Source of the DNA: an uncultured Ruminococcus sp.
Lineage (GTDB): Bacteria; Bacillota; Clostridia; Oscillospirales; Ruminococcaceae
DNA: 6,635 nt
Assembly: GCA_947589205.1 (NCBI GenBank)
Contig: CANQCJ010000120.1
Span: forward strand, 1 to 6,635
Reading direction: 5' to 3'
A program made the translations under genes and the position numbers. Within the stretch, counting starts at the first letter, position 1, and the number at the start of each line of letters is the position of its first letter. Below, in pieces: positions 1 to 5,483 of this stretch. Under the pieces are notes generated by a model, which saw only the letters and a program-made list of their open reading frames with translations, was not told the origin of the DNA and searched no databases.

Positions 1-852
1 CTCGGCATAAAATGCAAGATGTTTTCTCCGATAATACCCTTTATGTCTACCCACTACAACAACCGCGATCACAGAAAAATACTTGTTATAGACGGCAAGA
101 TCGGCTTTAACGGCGGCGTAAATCTTGCGGACGAATATATCAATCATATCGAACGCTTCGGTCACTGGAAGGACAACGCCGTGAAGATCGAAGGAAAAGC
201 GGTCGATAATCTTACGCTTATGTTTTTGAATATGTGGTCGCTTGACGAAAAAAGCGCGGACTATACTCCGTTTTTAGGTCACGCGGAAGGCTTTTCAGAG
301 CAGCGCGGTTACGTCGTACCATACGGCGACGATCCGCTCGATAAGGACAAGGTCGGAGAAAAGGTTTATATGGATATACTGAACCGCGCAAATAGTTACG
401 TGCATATTATGACGCCGTATCTTATTCTTGACGATTCGCTTCTTAATTCATTGAAATATGCGGCTGAGCGCGGTACAGAGGTAAGAATGATACTTCCCGG
501 TATACCGGATAAAAAAGCCGTCTACTCGCTTGCAAAGACCTATTTCAAAACGCTGCTCGATTCCGGCGTGGAGATATATTTGTATACTCCGGGTTTTGTT
601 CATGCAAAAATGTTCATTTCCGATAATGTAAAAGCTGTTGTCGGCACGATAAATCTCGATTACAGAAGTCTTTATCATCACTTTGAATGCGGTACGTTTT
701 TTTATAATACCGATTGTATCGCCGATATGGAACGCGATTTTGAACAAACGCTGCAAAAGTGTCAAAAGGTAAGCTATGAGAGCATAAAGAATGAAAAGCT
801 TTTTACAAAATTCACCGGGCAGCTTATGAGGCTTGCAGCTCCGCTGCTTTAA
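1..852 (+). CDS. cls: Cardiolipin synthase, C-terminal part (5' end outside window)
   Basis: Membrane phospholipid synthase of the phospholipase D superfamily; the family joins two phosphatidylglycerols into cardiolipin and glycerol. The frame is open to the first base of the window, so the ATG at 19 is internal and about 283 C-terminal residues are present; full-length bacterial Cls proteins are near 480-510 residues, so the membrane-spanning N-terminus is missing. Both HKD catalytic motifs are visible. The first is HRKILVIDG (His codon at 70-72) followed by GFNGGVNLADEYIN. The second is HAKMFISD (His codon at 601-603) followed by GTINLDYRSL. The stop is TAA at 850-852, and azlC follows after 17 bases, possibly cotranscribed. 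Codon use is GC-richer than in the element to the right, which marks this as resident chromosome. Family assignment is very secure; which cls paralogue it is cannot be told. Confidence 0.95.
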   Translation, partial: LGIKCKMFSPIIPFMSTHYNNRDHRKILVIDGKIGFNGGVNLADEYINHIERFGHWKDNAVKIEGKAVDNLTLMFLNMWSLDEKSADYTPFLGHAEGFSEQRGYVVPYGDDPLDKDKVGEKVYMDILNRANSYVHIMTPYLILDDSLLNSLKYAAERGTEVRMILPGIPDKKAVYSLAKTYFKTLLDSGVEIYLYTPGFVHAKMFISDNVKAVVGTINLDYRSLYHHFECGTFFYNTDCIADMERDFEQTLQKCQKVSYESIKNEKLFTKFTGQLMRLAAPLL

Positions 853-869
853 TAAACGGGAGAGAAAAA

Positions 870-1565
870 ATGGTTAAAGAGCTGAGAAGGGGAATGGTAC
901 ACGGCATACCAATAGCGTTGGGATATTTGTCGGTATCGTTCGGATTCGGTATAAAGGCTGTAAGATCGGGACTGTCGGTCTTGACCGCCGCTATAATTTC
1001 CGCCTTAAATCTTACGTCAGCCGGACAAGCGGCGGGCGTTGAGATAATAGCGGCAGGCGGACCGCTGTTAGAAATGATACTCGTTCAGCTGACCATAAAC
1101 ATCAGGTATTCGCTTATGGCGATATCATTATCGCAAAAGCTCGATGAAAAATTTACTTTTCCTCACCGGCTCGCCGCGTCATACGGCATAACCGATGAGA
1201 TCTTCGCGGTATGCTCGGCGCAGGAACGCAAGATCACGCCCGCATATATGTACGGAATGATATTTGTCGCTTTTTTGGGCTGGGTAAGCGGTACTGCGCT
1301 CGGCGCGGCAGCCGGTCAGCTTCTTCCCGAACCGATAAATAATGCAATGGGAATAGTGCTGTACGGAATGTTTTTAGCTATAATCGTTCCTCCGGCAAGA
1401 AAAAAGCTAAGCGTATTTATCGTTGTTGCGATAGCTGCGGCAATAAGCGTTTTGATAAAATATTGTCTTGAATTTATAACATCGGGATTTGCGGTAATAA
1501 TTTCGGCAGTCATCGCTTCCGCTGTCGGCGCGCTGTTTTTCCCGGTAAAAGAGGATAGCGTATGA
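870..1565 (+). CDS. azlC: AzlC family branched-chain amino acid transporter, large subunit
   Basis: Large subunit of the AzlCD exporter, an integral membrane protein family that exports branched-chain amino acids and gives azaleucine resistance in Bacillus subtilis. The 231-residue product is close to family length (about 230-255). It is strongly hydrophobic, with about six candidate membrane spans. AzlC-type motifs visible are a SAGQAA segment at residues 50-55, NIRYSLMA at 77-84 and TDEIFAV at 108-114. The ATG at 870 has a purine-rich GGGAGAG site (858-864) at good spacing. Its TGA stop overlaps the azlD start (ATGA, 1562-1565), the usual translational coupling of this pair. The substrate is inferred from the family. 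No T-box or other leader is visible in the 17 bases upstream. Confidence 0.92.
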   Translation: MVKELRRGMVHGIPIALGYLSVSFGFGIKAVRSGLSVLTAAIISALNLTSAGQAAGVEIIAAGGPLLEMILVQLTINIRYSLMAISLSQKLDEKFTFPHRLAASYGITDEIFAVCSAQERKITPAYMYGMIFVAFLGWVSGTALGAAAGQLLPEPINNAMGIVLYGMFLAIIVPPARKKLSVFIVVAIAAAISVLIKYCLEFITSGFAVIISAVIASAVGALFFPVKEDSV

Positions 1566-1861
1566 GTTTAGTTTTGTATATAACGGTAATGGCGGGGATC
1601 ACATATCTTATAAGAGCGATACCGTTTACTTTTTTCACCAAGAAGATAAGATCGCGTTATTTACGCAGTTTTTTATATTATATCCCATATGCCGTATTAA
1701 GCGCAATGACGATCCCCGCAATTTTTTACAGCACCGGAAGCGTTATAACAGCCGCCGCGGGAACAGCCGCCGCGCTGATACTTTCGTATTTTGGTATGCC
1801 GCTGATAGTCGTCGCACTTTCGGCGTCTGCGGCGGCGTTTATTGCCGGGTTGTTTTTGTAG
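1562..1861 (+). CDS. azlD: AzlD family branched-chain amino acid transporter, small subunit
   Basis: Small membrane partner of AzlC. The product has 99 residues, typical for AzlD, with about four short hydrophobic segments. The AzlD-like N-terminal signature YLIRAIPF lies at about residues 15-22, and a YYIPYAVLSAMTIPAIF segment lies near residues 39-55. It starts in a 4-base ATGA overlap with azlC, so translation is probably coupled. The gene ends in two consecutive in-frame TAG codons (1859-1864). This is the last host-like gene before the composition shift to the AT-rich element. Assignment rests on motif appearance and the obligate azlC neighbour. Confidence 0.9.
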   Translation: MSLVLYITVMAGITYLIRAIPFTFFTKKIRSRYLRSFLYYIPYAVLSAMTIPAIFYSTGSVITAAAGTAAALILSYFGMPLIVVALSASAAAFIAGLFL

Positions 1862-1872
1862 TAGAGATTTTT

Positions 1873-1907
1873 TAGATAAAAAACTTTTTCTCGGTGCAAT
1901 TTATCTA
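1873..1907. repeat. AT-rich inverted repeat after azlD
   Basis: TAGATAAA (1873-1880) is the exact reverse complement of TTTATCTA (1900-1907), separated by 19 bases. It sits 12 bases after the azlD stop. The stem is weak (one G-C pair per arm) and is not followed by a T-run, so it is a poor terminator by itself. An overlapping T6A/TA6 palindrome lies at 1868-1883. It could be part of a transcription end or an insertion boundary; nothing decides between these. Confidence 0.3.
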
Positions 1908-1931
1908 TCGGTCAACATCGTTTGTTTTGCA

Positions 1932-1982
1932 GCAGACGGTGTTGTTTTTTTGTCTGCGCGGCGGTTCCAGACACCGTTTTTT
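1932..1982 (+). terminator. Possible rho-independent terminator of the cls-azlCD direction
   Basis: ACGGTGT (1936-1942) pairs perfectly with ACACCGT (1971-1977), and the right arm runs straight into six T residues (1977-1982), the arrangement of an intrinsic terminator for rightward transcription. A competing 6-bp stem, GCAGAC (1932-1937) with GTCTGC (1952-1957), encloses a loop with seven T residues. The large loop (28 nt) makes this weaker than a textbook terminator, but position and T-run fit the end of the azlCD transcript. Confidence 0.45.
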
Positions 1983-1986
1983 CAGT

Positions 1987-2096
1987 GTTCAAATCCATGA
2001 CCCTGGCAATTTAAGGCTGCAAATGTCTTAACCTTCCCGCAGTCCGACAAAGGCAGAGACAGCGGGGTTAAGCCTCGCAGGGATCATATTTTGAAA
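1987..2096. other. Nested inverted-repeat region of unknown function
   Basis: An approximately 110-nt gene-free segment with layered complementarity. The outer arms TTCAAAT (1988-1994) and ATTTTGAA (2088-2095) pair with one extra T. ATGACCCTG (1997-2005) pairs with CAGGG-A-TCAT (2078-2087) with one bulged A. The inner stem CTTAACC-ttc-CCGC (2027-2040) pairs with GCGGGGTTAAG (2062-2072). No arm is followed by a T-run in either direction, so it does not look like a terminator. It lies between the host operon and the element's leftmost gene, where an attachment site, a structured RNA or a single-strand origin could all sit. The pairing is seen; any function is inference. Confidence 0.4.
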
Positions 2097-2105
2097 CTCG
2101 ATATG

Positions 2106-2744
2106 TTATTTTACTCTCGATGTTTTCTTATCCTCGATCTGTTCAAGATGTAATTTTCTGTTTTCCTTGCTGTCAACATTGCTGCTTTTTATCAGCTCCG
2201 ATATATTTTTTATTTCCTCAAAGCTGTATTTTTGTTCATTATATTTTTTTATCGTCTTTAAAAGATCTTTGAAATTAATTACTTCACTTTTTGATCTTAC
2301 TTTTATTTCTGCGTTGTCGGATATTGCGATTATTGAGATAACTTTTTCATCTGTCAATTCTTCGATCGCCTTAATATGTCCGTAATTTTGTTTTATCGGA
2401 TTTAGGAATTTAAATTCCTTTTTGTTTATATATTGTTTCCACTCTTGCGAATATTCATTGCCGTATATTTTTCCCTTATAATTTTTAATTTCTATAGAAA
2501 AAATACCGTATATTGATAATACTATATGATCTATTTGTGTTAAGCCTTTATCGGTATTTAACATTATATTGTTTAATATTATATATTTGTTTTTATCAAG
2601 CTTATTTAGTATATCCCTGACTTTGTTTTCTCCTGTTACACCTTTTAATTTTACAGATATTTTTCTAAACAAAATATTAAGTATCAAATATATAACCAAT
2701 AATATTCCAAAATAAAACCCTAATTTTTTATACATCTCTTCCAT
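2106..2744 (-). CDS. Membrane-anchored NERD domain (nuclease-related) protein
   Basis: The 212-residue product has one hydrophobic segment at about residues 10-26, followed by a basic stretch, and then a NERD domain at about residues 36-130. NERD is a PD-(D/E)XK-like nuclease-related fold. The expected core residues are present: GENKVRD around 38-44, TQIDH with D72, and IEIKNY with E85 and K87, then a GKIYG turn and an NP-x-x-Q segment at 115-119. The remaining C-terminal part is Lys/Glu-rich and unassigned. The ATG at 2744 has an AAAGGTG site five bases upstream; it lies 17 bases after the repressor stop, so the two form one leftward operon. The gene is very AT-rich compared with azlCD. Nuclease activity is inferred from the family; it may be a defence or superinfection-exclusion gene carried by the element. 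Confidence 0.85.
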   Translation of the reverse strand: MEEMYKKLGFYFGILLVIYLILNILFRKISVKLKGVTGENKVRDILNKLDKNKYIILNNIMLNTDKGLTQIDHIVLSIYGIFSIEIKNYKGKIYGNEYSQEWKQYINKKEFKFLNPIKQNYGHIKAIEELTDEKVISIIAISDNAEIKVRSKSEVINFKDLLKTIKKYNEQKYSFEEIKNISELIKSSNVDSKENRKLHLEQIEDKKTSRVK

Positions 2745-2760
2745 TTTTTCACCTTTAAAA

Positions 2761-2967
2761 TTAATTATTTTTTACTTCTATCCCAATAATGTGATCTGCG
2801 CTTACTTCGTATATTTCACATAGTTTTTTTAATGTTTCTATATTTGGTTCTAATGTTTCATTTTCATATTTTGATATATTGCTTCTTGATGTATTTATCA
2901 TTTCAGCAACTTCTTCTTGTGATAAATTTTTTTCTTTTCTGGCTTCTTTTAATCTTCTGCCAAACAT
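2761..2967 (-). CDS. XRE/HTH_3 family transcriptional repressor
   Basis: A 68-residue protein made almost entirely of one Cro/C1-type helix-turn-helix domain. The recognisable core is LKEARKEKNLSQEEVAEMI (about residues 6-24), then TSRSNISKYENE (26-37), EPNIETLKKLCEIYEV (40-55) and SADHIIG (56-62). It has no C-terminal dimerisation or peptidase domain, so it is not a LexA/CI-type self-cleaving repressor. The start at 2967 has an AAAGGAGA site seven bases upstream. The gene is transcribed away from the zot-rep operon across a short region with two matching operator-like palindromes, the standard layout of a phage or element master repressor that controls itself and the divergent operon. Family assignment is secure; repressor role is inferred from context. 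Confidence 0.93.
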   Translation of the reverse strand: MFGRRLKEARKEKNLSQEEVAEMINTSRSNISKYENETLEPNIETLKKLCEIYEVSADHIIGIEVKNN

Positions 2968-2981
2968 ATTTTCATCTCCTT

Positions 2982-2998
2982 TGTTCTATTTTAGCACT
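2982..2998. promoter_or_regulatory. Operator-like site O1
   Basis: TGTTCT-ATTTT-AGCACT: the left half matches the perfect palindrome at 3015-3031 and the right half matches at AG-AC only. It covers the predicted -10 of the repressor promoter. The centre-to-centre distance to O2 is 33 bases, about three helical turns, so two dimers could sit on the same face of the DNA. Confidence 0.5.
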
Positions 2999-3016
2999 TT
3001 TTGATATATTTGTCTG
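2988..3016 (-). promoter_or_regulatory. Predicted promoter of the repressor-NERD operon
   Basis: Read on the minus strand, CAGACA (3016-3011) and TAAAAT (2993-2988) are separated by 17 bases, and TG lies in the extended -10 position (TGCTAAAAT). The start of transcription would fall about 10-12 bases before the repressor ribosome binding site. The -10 box lies inside the left operator-like site and the -35 overlaps the right one, which suggests autorepression. Confidence 0.55.
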
Positions 3017-3030
3017 TTCTTTTTTAGAAC
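3001..3030 (+). promoter_or_regulatory. Weak candidate promoter for the zot-rep operon
   Basis: TTGATA (3001-3006) and TAGAAC (3025-3030) lie 18 bases apart. The -35 is good (5 of 6) and the -10 poor (4 of 6). Transcription would start near 3037, just ahead of the GGGAGG site at 3040-3045. The -10 is inside O2. No better pair was seen before the first gene. Confidence 0.3.
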
Positions 3031-3031
3031 A
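3015..3031. promoter_or_regulatory. Operator-like site O2 (perfect palindrome)
   Basis: TGTTCT-TTTTT-AGAACA is a perfect 6+6 inverted repeat with a 5-base spacer, the usual form of an XRE repressor site. It overlaps the -35 of the leftward promoter and the likely -10 of the rightward operon, so a bound repressor could close both directions. Binding by the adjacent repressor is inferred from position. Confidence 0.55.
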
Positions 3032-3052
3032 ATTTAAATGGGAGGTTTACCT

Positions 3053-3508
3053 ATGGCTGCCGATAATTTTTCTAAAACGGTGGTTAATATGCCTTATTTT
3101 GATTTTAATACGTTTGAAATAGTCGAGGGTGATGATCCGAATAATATAGTGGTGAAAATGTGTTTATCAAATATTTTACCTTATTTTTACTATGCTTCTT
3201 TATTTTCATTAAGCTTAAAATTGATATTTCTTTTATTATTCTTCCCGCTTGCATACTGGGACTTGTATTTGTTCTTCTTAAGTTCGGCACAGCTTTTTTC
3301 GCGTGTCTCCCGCTTTATATCAAAGATATTTACAAAAGCCTTAGAAGTCGTAAGTCCGGCGCTAGTCCTGTTTTTGATATTTACGGCGTTCATATCTTTT
3401 GCGGGCGTGTCGGCTGCGGGAAAACAATATCAATGGTTCGGCGAGCTCAACAGCTTAAACGACAGTACCCAAACGTTAAGATCTATGCCAACTTCAATAC
3501 CGATGTAG
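3053..3508 (+). CDS. Small acidic-then-hydrophobic ORF upstream of and overlapping zot
   Basis: The ATG at 3053 has the best ribosome binding site in the element (GGGAGG, 3040-3045, 7-base spacer) and is the first gene of the rightward operon, so translation surely begins here. The first 35 residues are hydrophilic and acidic (FEIVEGDDPNN at 21-31). From about residue 37 the frame becomes hydrophobic, with spans near 40-70 and 100-120, and stops at 3506-3508 (151 residues). From 3160 on it overlaps zot in another frame for about 350 bases, and the downstream part of that region certainly encodes the Zot Walker A motif. Either this is a true overlapping membrane protein, or only its first codons are used and they continue into zot by frameshift. 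No family recognised. The start is well supported, the end is not. An alternative ATG at 3038 overlaps the binding site and is unlikely. Confidence 0.4.
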   Translation: MAADNFSKTVVNMPYFDFNTFEIVEGDDPNNIVVKMCLSNILPYFYYASLFSLSLKLIFLLLFFPLAYWDLYLFFLSSAQLFSRVSRFISKIFTKALEVVSPALVLFLIFTAFISFAGVSAAGKQYQWFGELNSLNDSTQTLRSMPTSIPM

Positions 3509-4026
3509 CCGATGGCTTCATTACCTGTTGGCAGGATATTGTAAACCTTGAAAATATAGACGATAACGGAGTAAATCAAGGCATTCTGTTTCTTTTTGAT
3601 GAAATTCATTTGACCTTTAGCTCTCAGTCTTGGAAAACTGCGCCTGATAATCTTCTTGAATACATTTCGCTTCAAAGGCATATGCACAAATGTATTTTTG
3701 GTGCTTCTCAGGTCTGGAGCAGAGTAAACAAGGTCATAAAAGAACAAACAGATTATGTTATTGAATGCTCCTCATATTTTAAACATCGTTTGATACTTAA
3801 CAAGACCTATTCCAACGAGGATTACCAGATCAATGGCGCACAGAAAGACGCCGGGGTCAGAAAACGTCCCACTCTTAGTAAAGAATCATTTGTCGCAACG
3901 GATAAACTCAGGGGTCTGTATAATACTGATGAGATCGTAAAAGGCTTGTTGTTATCGCAGAAAACAAAACAGGATGATTTGATAGATAAAATTTCAGACG
4001 CATTGCGGAGCAGCGAAAGCGCGTGA
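3160..4026 (+). CDS. zot: Zot-family (gpI-like) phage assembly ATPase
   Basis: Inner-membrane P-loop ATPase of the zonular occludens toxin/gpI family, which powers extrusion of filamentous phage ssDNA. The 288-residue product has two hydrophobic segments (about residues 7-17 and 24-50), then a basic linker and the ATPase domain. Walker A is GRVGCGKT (82-89) and Walker B is ILFLFDEIH (142-150). A family-typical block LLEYISLQRH (165-174), FGASQ (180-184) and RVNKVIKEQTDYVIEC (188-203) follows. The C-terminus has no membrane span, unlike phage f1 gpI. The start is uncertain: the first ATG in this frame lies after Walker A, and the GTG at 3160 with a GGTGA site (3151-3155) is the best choice; the frame is closed by TAA at 3142-3144. 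It may instead be entered from the upstream ORF by a -1 shift. The last codons lie inside a long palindrome. Confidence 0.85.
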   Translation: MFIKYFTLFLLCFFIFIKLKIDISFIILPACILGLVFVLLKFGTAFFACLPLYIKDIYKSLRSRKSGASPVFDIYGVHIFCGRVGCGKTISMVRRAQQLKRQYPNVKIYANFNTDVADGFITCWQDIVNLENIDDNGVNQGILFLFDEIHLTFSSQSWKTAPDNLLEYISLQRHMHKCIFGASQVWSRVNKVIKEQTDYVIECSSYFKHRLILNKTYSNEDYQINGAQKDAGVRKRPTLSKESFVATDKLRGLYNTDEIVKGLLLSQKTKQDDLIDKISDALRSSESA

Positions 4027-4054
4027 GCGCTTCGCGCTCTGCGCGTCTGAAATT
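3990..4054. repeat. 65-nt extended palindrome at the zot 3' end
   Basis: AATTTCAGACGC (3990-4001) is the exact reverse complement of GCGTCTGAAATT (4043-4054). Inside it lie further GC-rich stems: either AAGCGC (4017-4022) with GCGCTT (4027-4032) closing a GTGA loop, or GAGCGC (4025-4030) with GCGCTC (4034-4039). The zot stop codon (4024-4026) sits near the tip, so the last 11 zot codons form the left arm. The right arm is followed by A residues, not T, so it is not an intrinsic terminator for this operon. In filamentous phages a long hairpin in the intergenic region is the packaging signal, and that or an origin structure is the best guess here. Confidence 0.7.
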
Positions 4055-4079
4055 AAAAAAAAGAGGGGTAAGATCCCAA

Positions 4080-4106
4080 AGACCCCCCGACACTAACAGG
4101 GGGTCT
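4080..4106. repeat. GC-rich hairpin before rep, candidate rolling-circle origin
   Basis: AGACCCCC (4080-4087) and GGGGGTCT (4099-4106) form a perfect 8-bp stem around the 11-base loop CGACACTAACA. No T-run follows. It lies 26 bases ahead of the rep start. Rep_trans-type initiators are known to nick in the loop of a cruciform close to or within their gene; the ACTAAC in this loop recalls the TCTAATA of pT181-type nick sites, but that resemblance is short. A GGGGT at 4065-4069 could pair with the left arm instead, giving an alternative fold. Confidence 0.55.
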
Positions 4107-4132
4107 ACATATACATAAAGCAGGTGTTAAAA

Positions 4133-5143
4133 ATGGCAGAAAAGCTTGAAAATGCAATACTTTTTGACTGGTTGACTATTTCGGGAAAAAATCAATTTGG
4201 TCATCGGTGGATAGATAAGTTGTTAAATCTAAAGCCGGAATGTACTTTTACAGCTTGCGGTGGTCGATTTTTCTTTACCTCCGGACTTAGATTTGAAAAC
4301 ATAACGAAGTATTTTAACAATTCACAAGATGAAACGTTAGCAATGCTCAATATGAGCGGTCAAGGCTGTCGAGCCTTTGAAACGTTCTCACTTGACCCTA
4401 GCTTTGACAGGCTTTTTGATTTTGTTATGAATTCTGAAAATAATTGCAATATAACTCGTCTCGATGTAGCTTTTGATGATTTTACCGGGCTTCTTGATTT
4501 ATCAAAAATGTATGATCAAATTTTAAAAGGTCATTATGTTTCACCTTTTGGAAAATTTCAATATATTCATGATTTATCAAATTCTCGTCCTATTCCTTTT
4601 ACTTCCGGTGAATCTTTGTGTTTAGGTTCGATGTCCTCTAAAGTCTTTTTCCGAGTTTACGATAAAAAGCTTGAAAGAAACAGAGACGATATAGAACATT
4701 GGGTAAGATTTGAAATGCAGCTAAGAGACGAAGCCGCTTATGGATTTCTTGTTAATTATTATGATTTCAACAAGGATATAGGTAAAACGTTTCTTTCAAT
4801 AGTCAATAAATATATCCGCTTTGTTACTCCTTCCGGTGATAGTAATATTTCTCGTTGGAATGTCGCGCCTTGGTGGAGACGGTTTGTTAATACCTGTGGC
4901 GATATATCTTTGTACAGTCCTAAGGATATTGACTATAATATATACCGTGTAAATGATTATGTATTAAATCAAGCAGGTAACAGCATTGATGTATTAATAC
5001 AAGTCCTCGGAGAAGAACAGTTTATGAAGCTTCTTAGAGAACGTAAGACTAAATTGAAGCCTCGACAAATTAATTTAATTGAAGCTGAAAGGTTAAAACG
5101 TCAGCTTTTATTTGTAGGTGATAACGATGAAACGGATCAATAG
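4133..5143 (+). CDS. rep: Rep_trans family rolling-circle replication initiator
   Basis: Replication initiation factor of the Rep_trans group (pT181 RepC, CTX phage RstA and Tn916 MobT are in this broad family). These proteins nick one strand at an origin hairpin and stay linked through a tyrosine. The 336-residue product shows FDWLTISG (11-18), NITRLDVAFDDF (106-117), FFRVYDKKLE (172-181) with Tyr176 as a candidate active-site residue, and VRFEMQLRDEAA (191-202). There is no N-terminal HTH as in MobT-type relaxases, so replication protein is preferred over conjugative relaxase. The ATG at 4133 is chosen over the GTG at 4124 because AGGTG (4122-4126) is six bases before it. The stop is TAG, with another stop (TAA) two codons beyond. 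The next gene overlaps its end by 17 bases. GC is lower than in the host genes. Confidence 0.87.
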   Translation: MAEKLENAILFDWLTISGKNQFGHRWIDKLLNLKPECTFTACGGRFFFTSGLRFENITKYFNNSQDETLAMLNMSGQGCRAFETFSLDPSFDRLFDFVMNSENNCNITRLDVAFDDFTGLLDLSKMYDQILKGHYVSPFGKFQYIHDLSNSRPIPFTSGESLCLGSMSSKVFFRVYDKKLERNRDDIEHWVRFEMQLRDEAAYGFLVNYYDFNKDIGKTFLSIVNKYIRFVTPSGDSNISRWNVAPWWRRFVNTCGDISLYSPKDIDYNIYRVNDYVLNQAGNSIDVLIQVLGEEQFMKLLRERKTKLKPRQINLIEAERLKRQLLFVGDNDETDQ

Positions 5144-5483
5144 GTCTCCTAAATGCTATTACTGTATATGTACCGCCTGCACTGCTTTTAATTGTCCCTG
5201 GCGGCACAAGCTGTTAAAGCATTGTCAGCTTTGTATTGACAGAGGGAAGTACATACCGCTTCTTGACTGTGATTATTTTTGTCATTATCTTAAGAATCGG
5301 CATTTTACCTTTAAACGCTCGCGATCGGCGGCTAAATTAGACGAAGCATATATATTGACGTTCCGGGAACATACCTTTATAGGGAAGTATGACGAGCTCG
5401 AACCGCTTCATAAACGCTTGGGCGGTAAGCTTGTTAAGCTTAGCTATATTAAATTTTTATTGGGGGTTTATGATGATGGATAA
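5127..5483 (+). CDS. Cysteine-rich small protein, probable metal binder, unknown function
   Basis: A 118-residue protein with no family I recognise. Nine cysteines fall within the first 52 residues (10, 13, 15, 18, 23, 33, 36, 48, 52), arranged CxxCxCxxC, then C, then HCQLC, then CDYFC, together with several His. This suggests two zinc sites or an iron-sulphur site. The C-terminal half (about 54-118) is basic to mixed and has no cysteine. The ATG at 5127 is preferred over the GTG at 5118 because AGGTGAT (5116-5122) is a strong match to the anti-Shine-Dalgarno complement at good spacing. It overlaps rep by 17 bases and the next gene by 11 bases, so it is tightly coupled to both. Such coupling suggests it works with the PP-loop protein that follows. 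Confidence 0.75.
   Translation: MKRINRSPKCYYCICTACTAFNCPWRHKLLKHCQLCIDRGKYIPLLDCDYFCHYLKNRHFTFKRSRSAAKLDEAYILTFREHTFIGKYDELEPLHKRLGGKLVKLSYIKFLLGVYDDG

Noticed and set aside
1891..1920. Possible dif-like XerCD site (GGTGC...ATCTATC...)
   Set aside because: Only the first few bases agree with known dif sites; the XerD arm does not match and no second copy is in the window.
1954..1970. Minus-strand TGGAACCGCCGCG resembles the T-box antiterminator consensus
   Set aside because: The core is interrupted (extra bases before CGCG), the AGGG lead is missing, no specifier stem was found, and no gene on that strand lies downstream; azlCD run the other way.
1981..2007. GTTCAAATCC looks like a tRNA T-loop, suggesting a tRNA attachment site
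   Set aside because: The flanking 5-base arms do not pair, and no acceptor, anticodon or D arm could be found nearby.
3015..3031. TGTTCT/AGAACA palindrome as a LexA (SOS) box
   Set aside because: The Gram-positive LexA box has GAAC-N4-GTTC; here the halves are in the opposite order with a different spacing, and it pairs with a second similar site beside an XRE gene.
3105..3747. Antisense ORFs opposite the zot region
   Set aside because: They have no ribosome binding sites or recognisable domains and lie opposite a gene with clear Walker motifs.
4087..4115. Candidate rep promoter CCGACA-17-TATACA
   Set aside because: The predicted transcription start would fall on the AGGTG ribosome binding site, leaving almost no leader, and the -35 matches only in GACA.
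5389..5472. Longer N-terminus for the PP-loop protein
   Set aside because: This stretch lies inside the preceding coding gene, has no suitable ribosome binding site, and adds a hydrophobic segment foreign to the family; 5473 is the better start.
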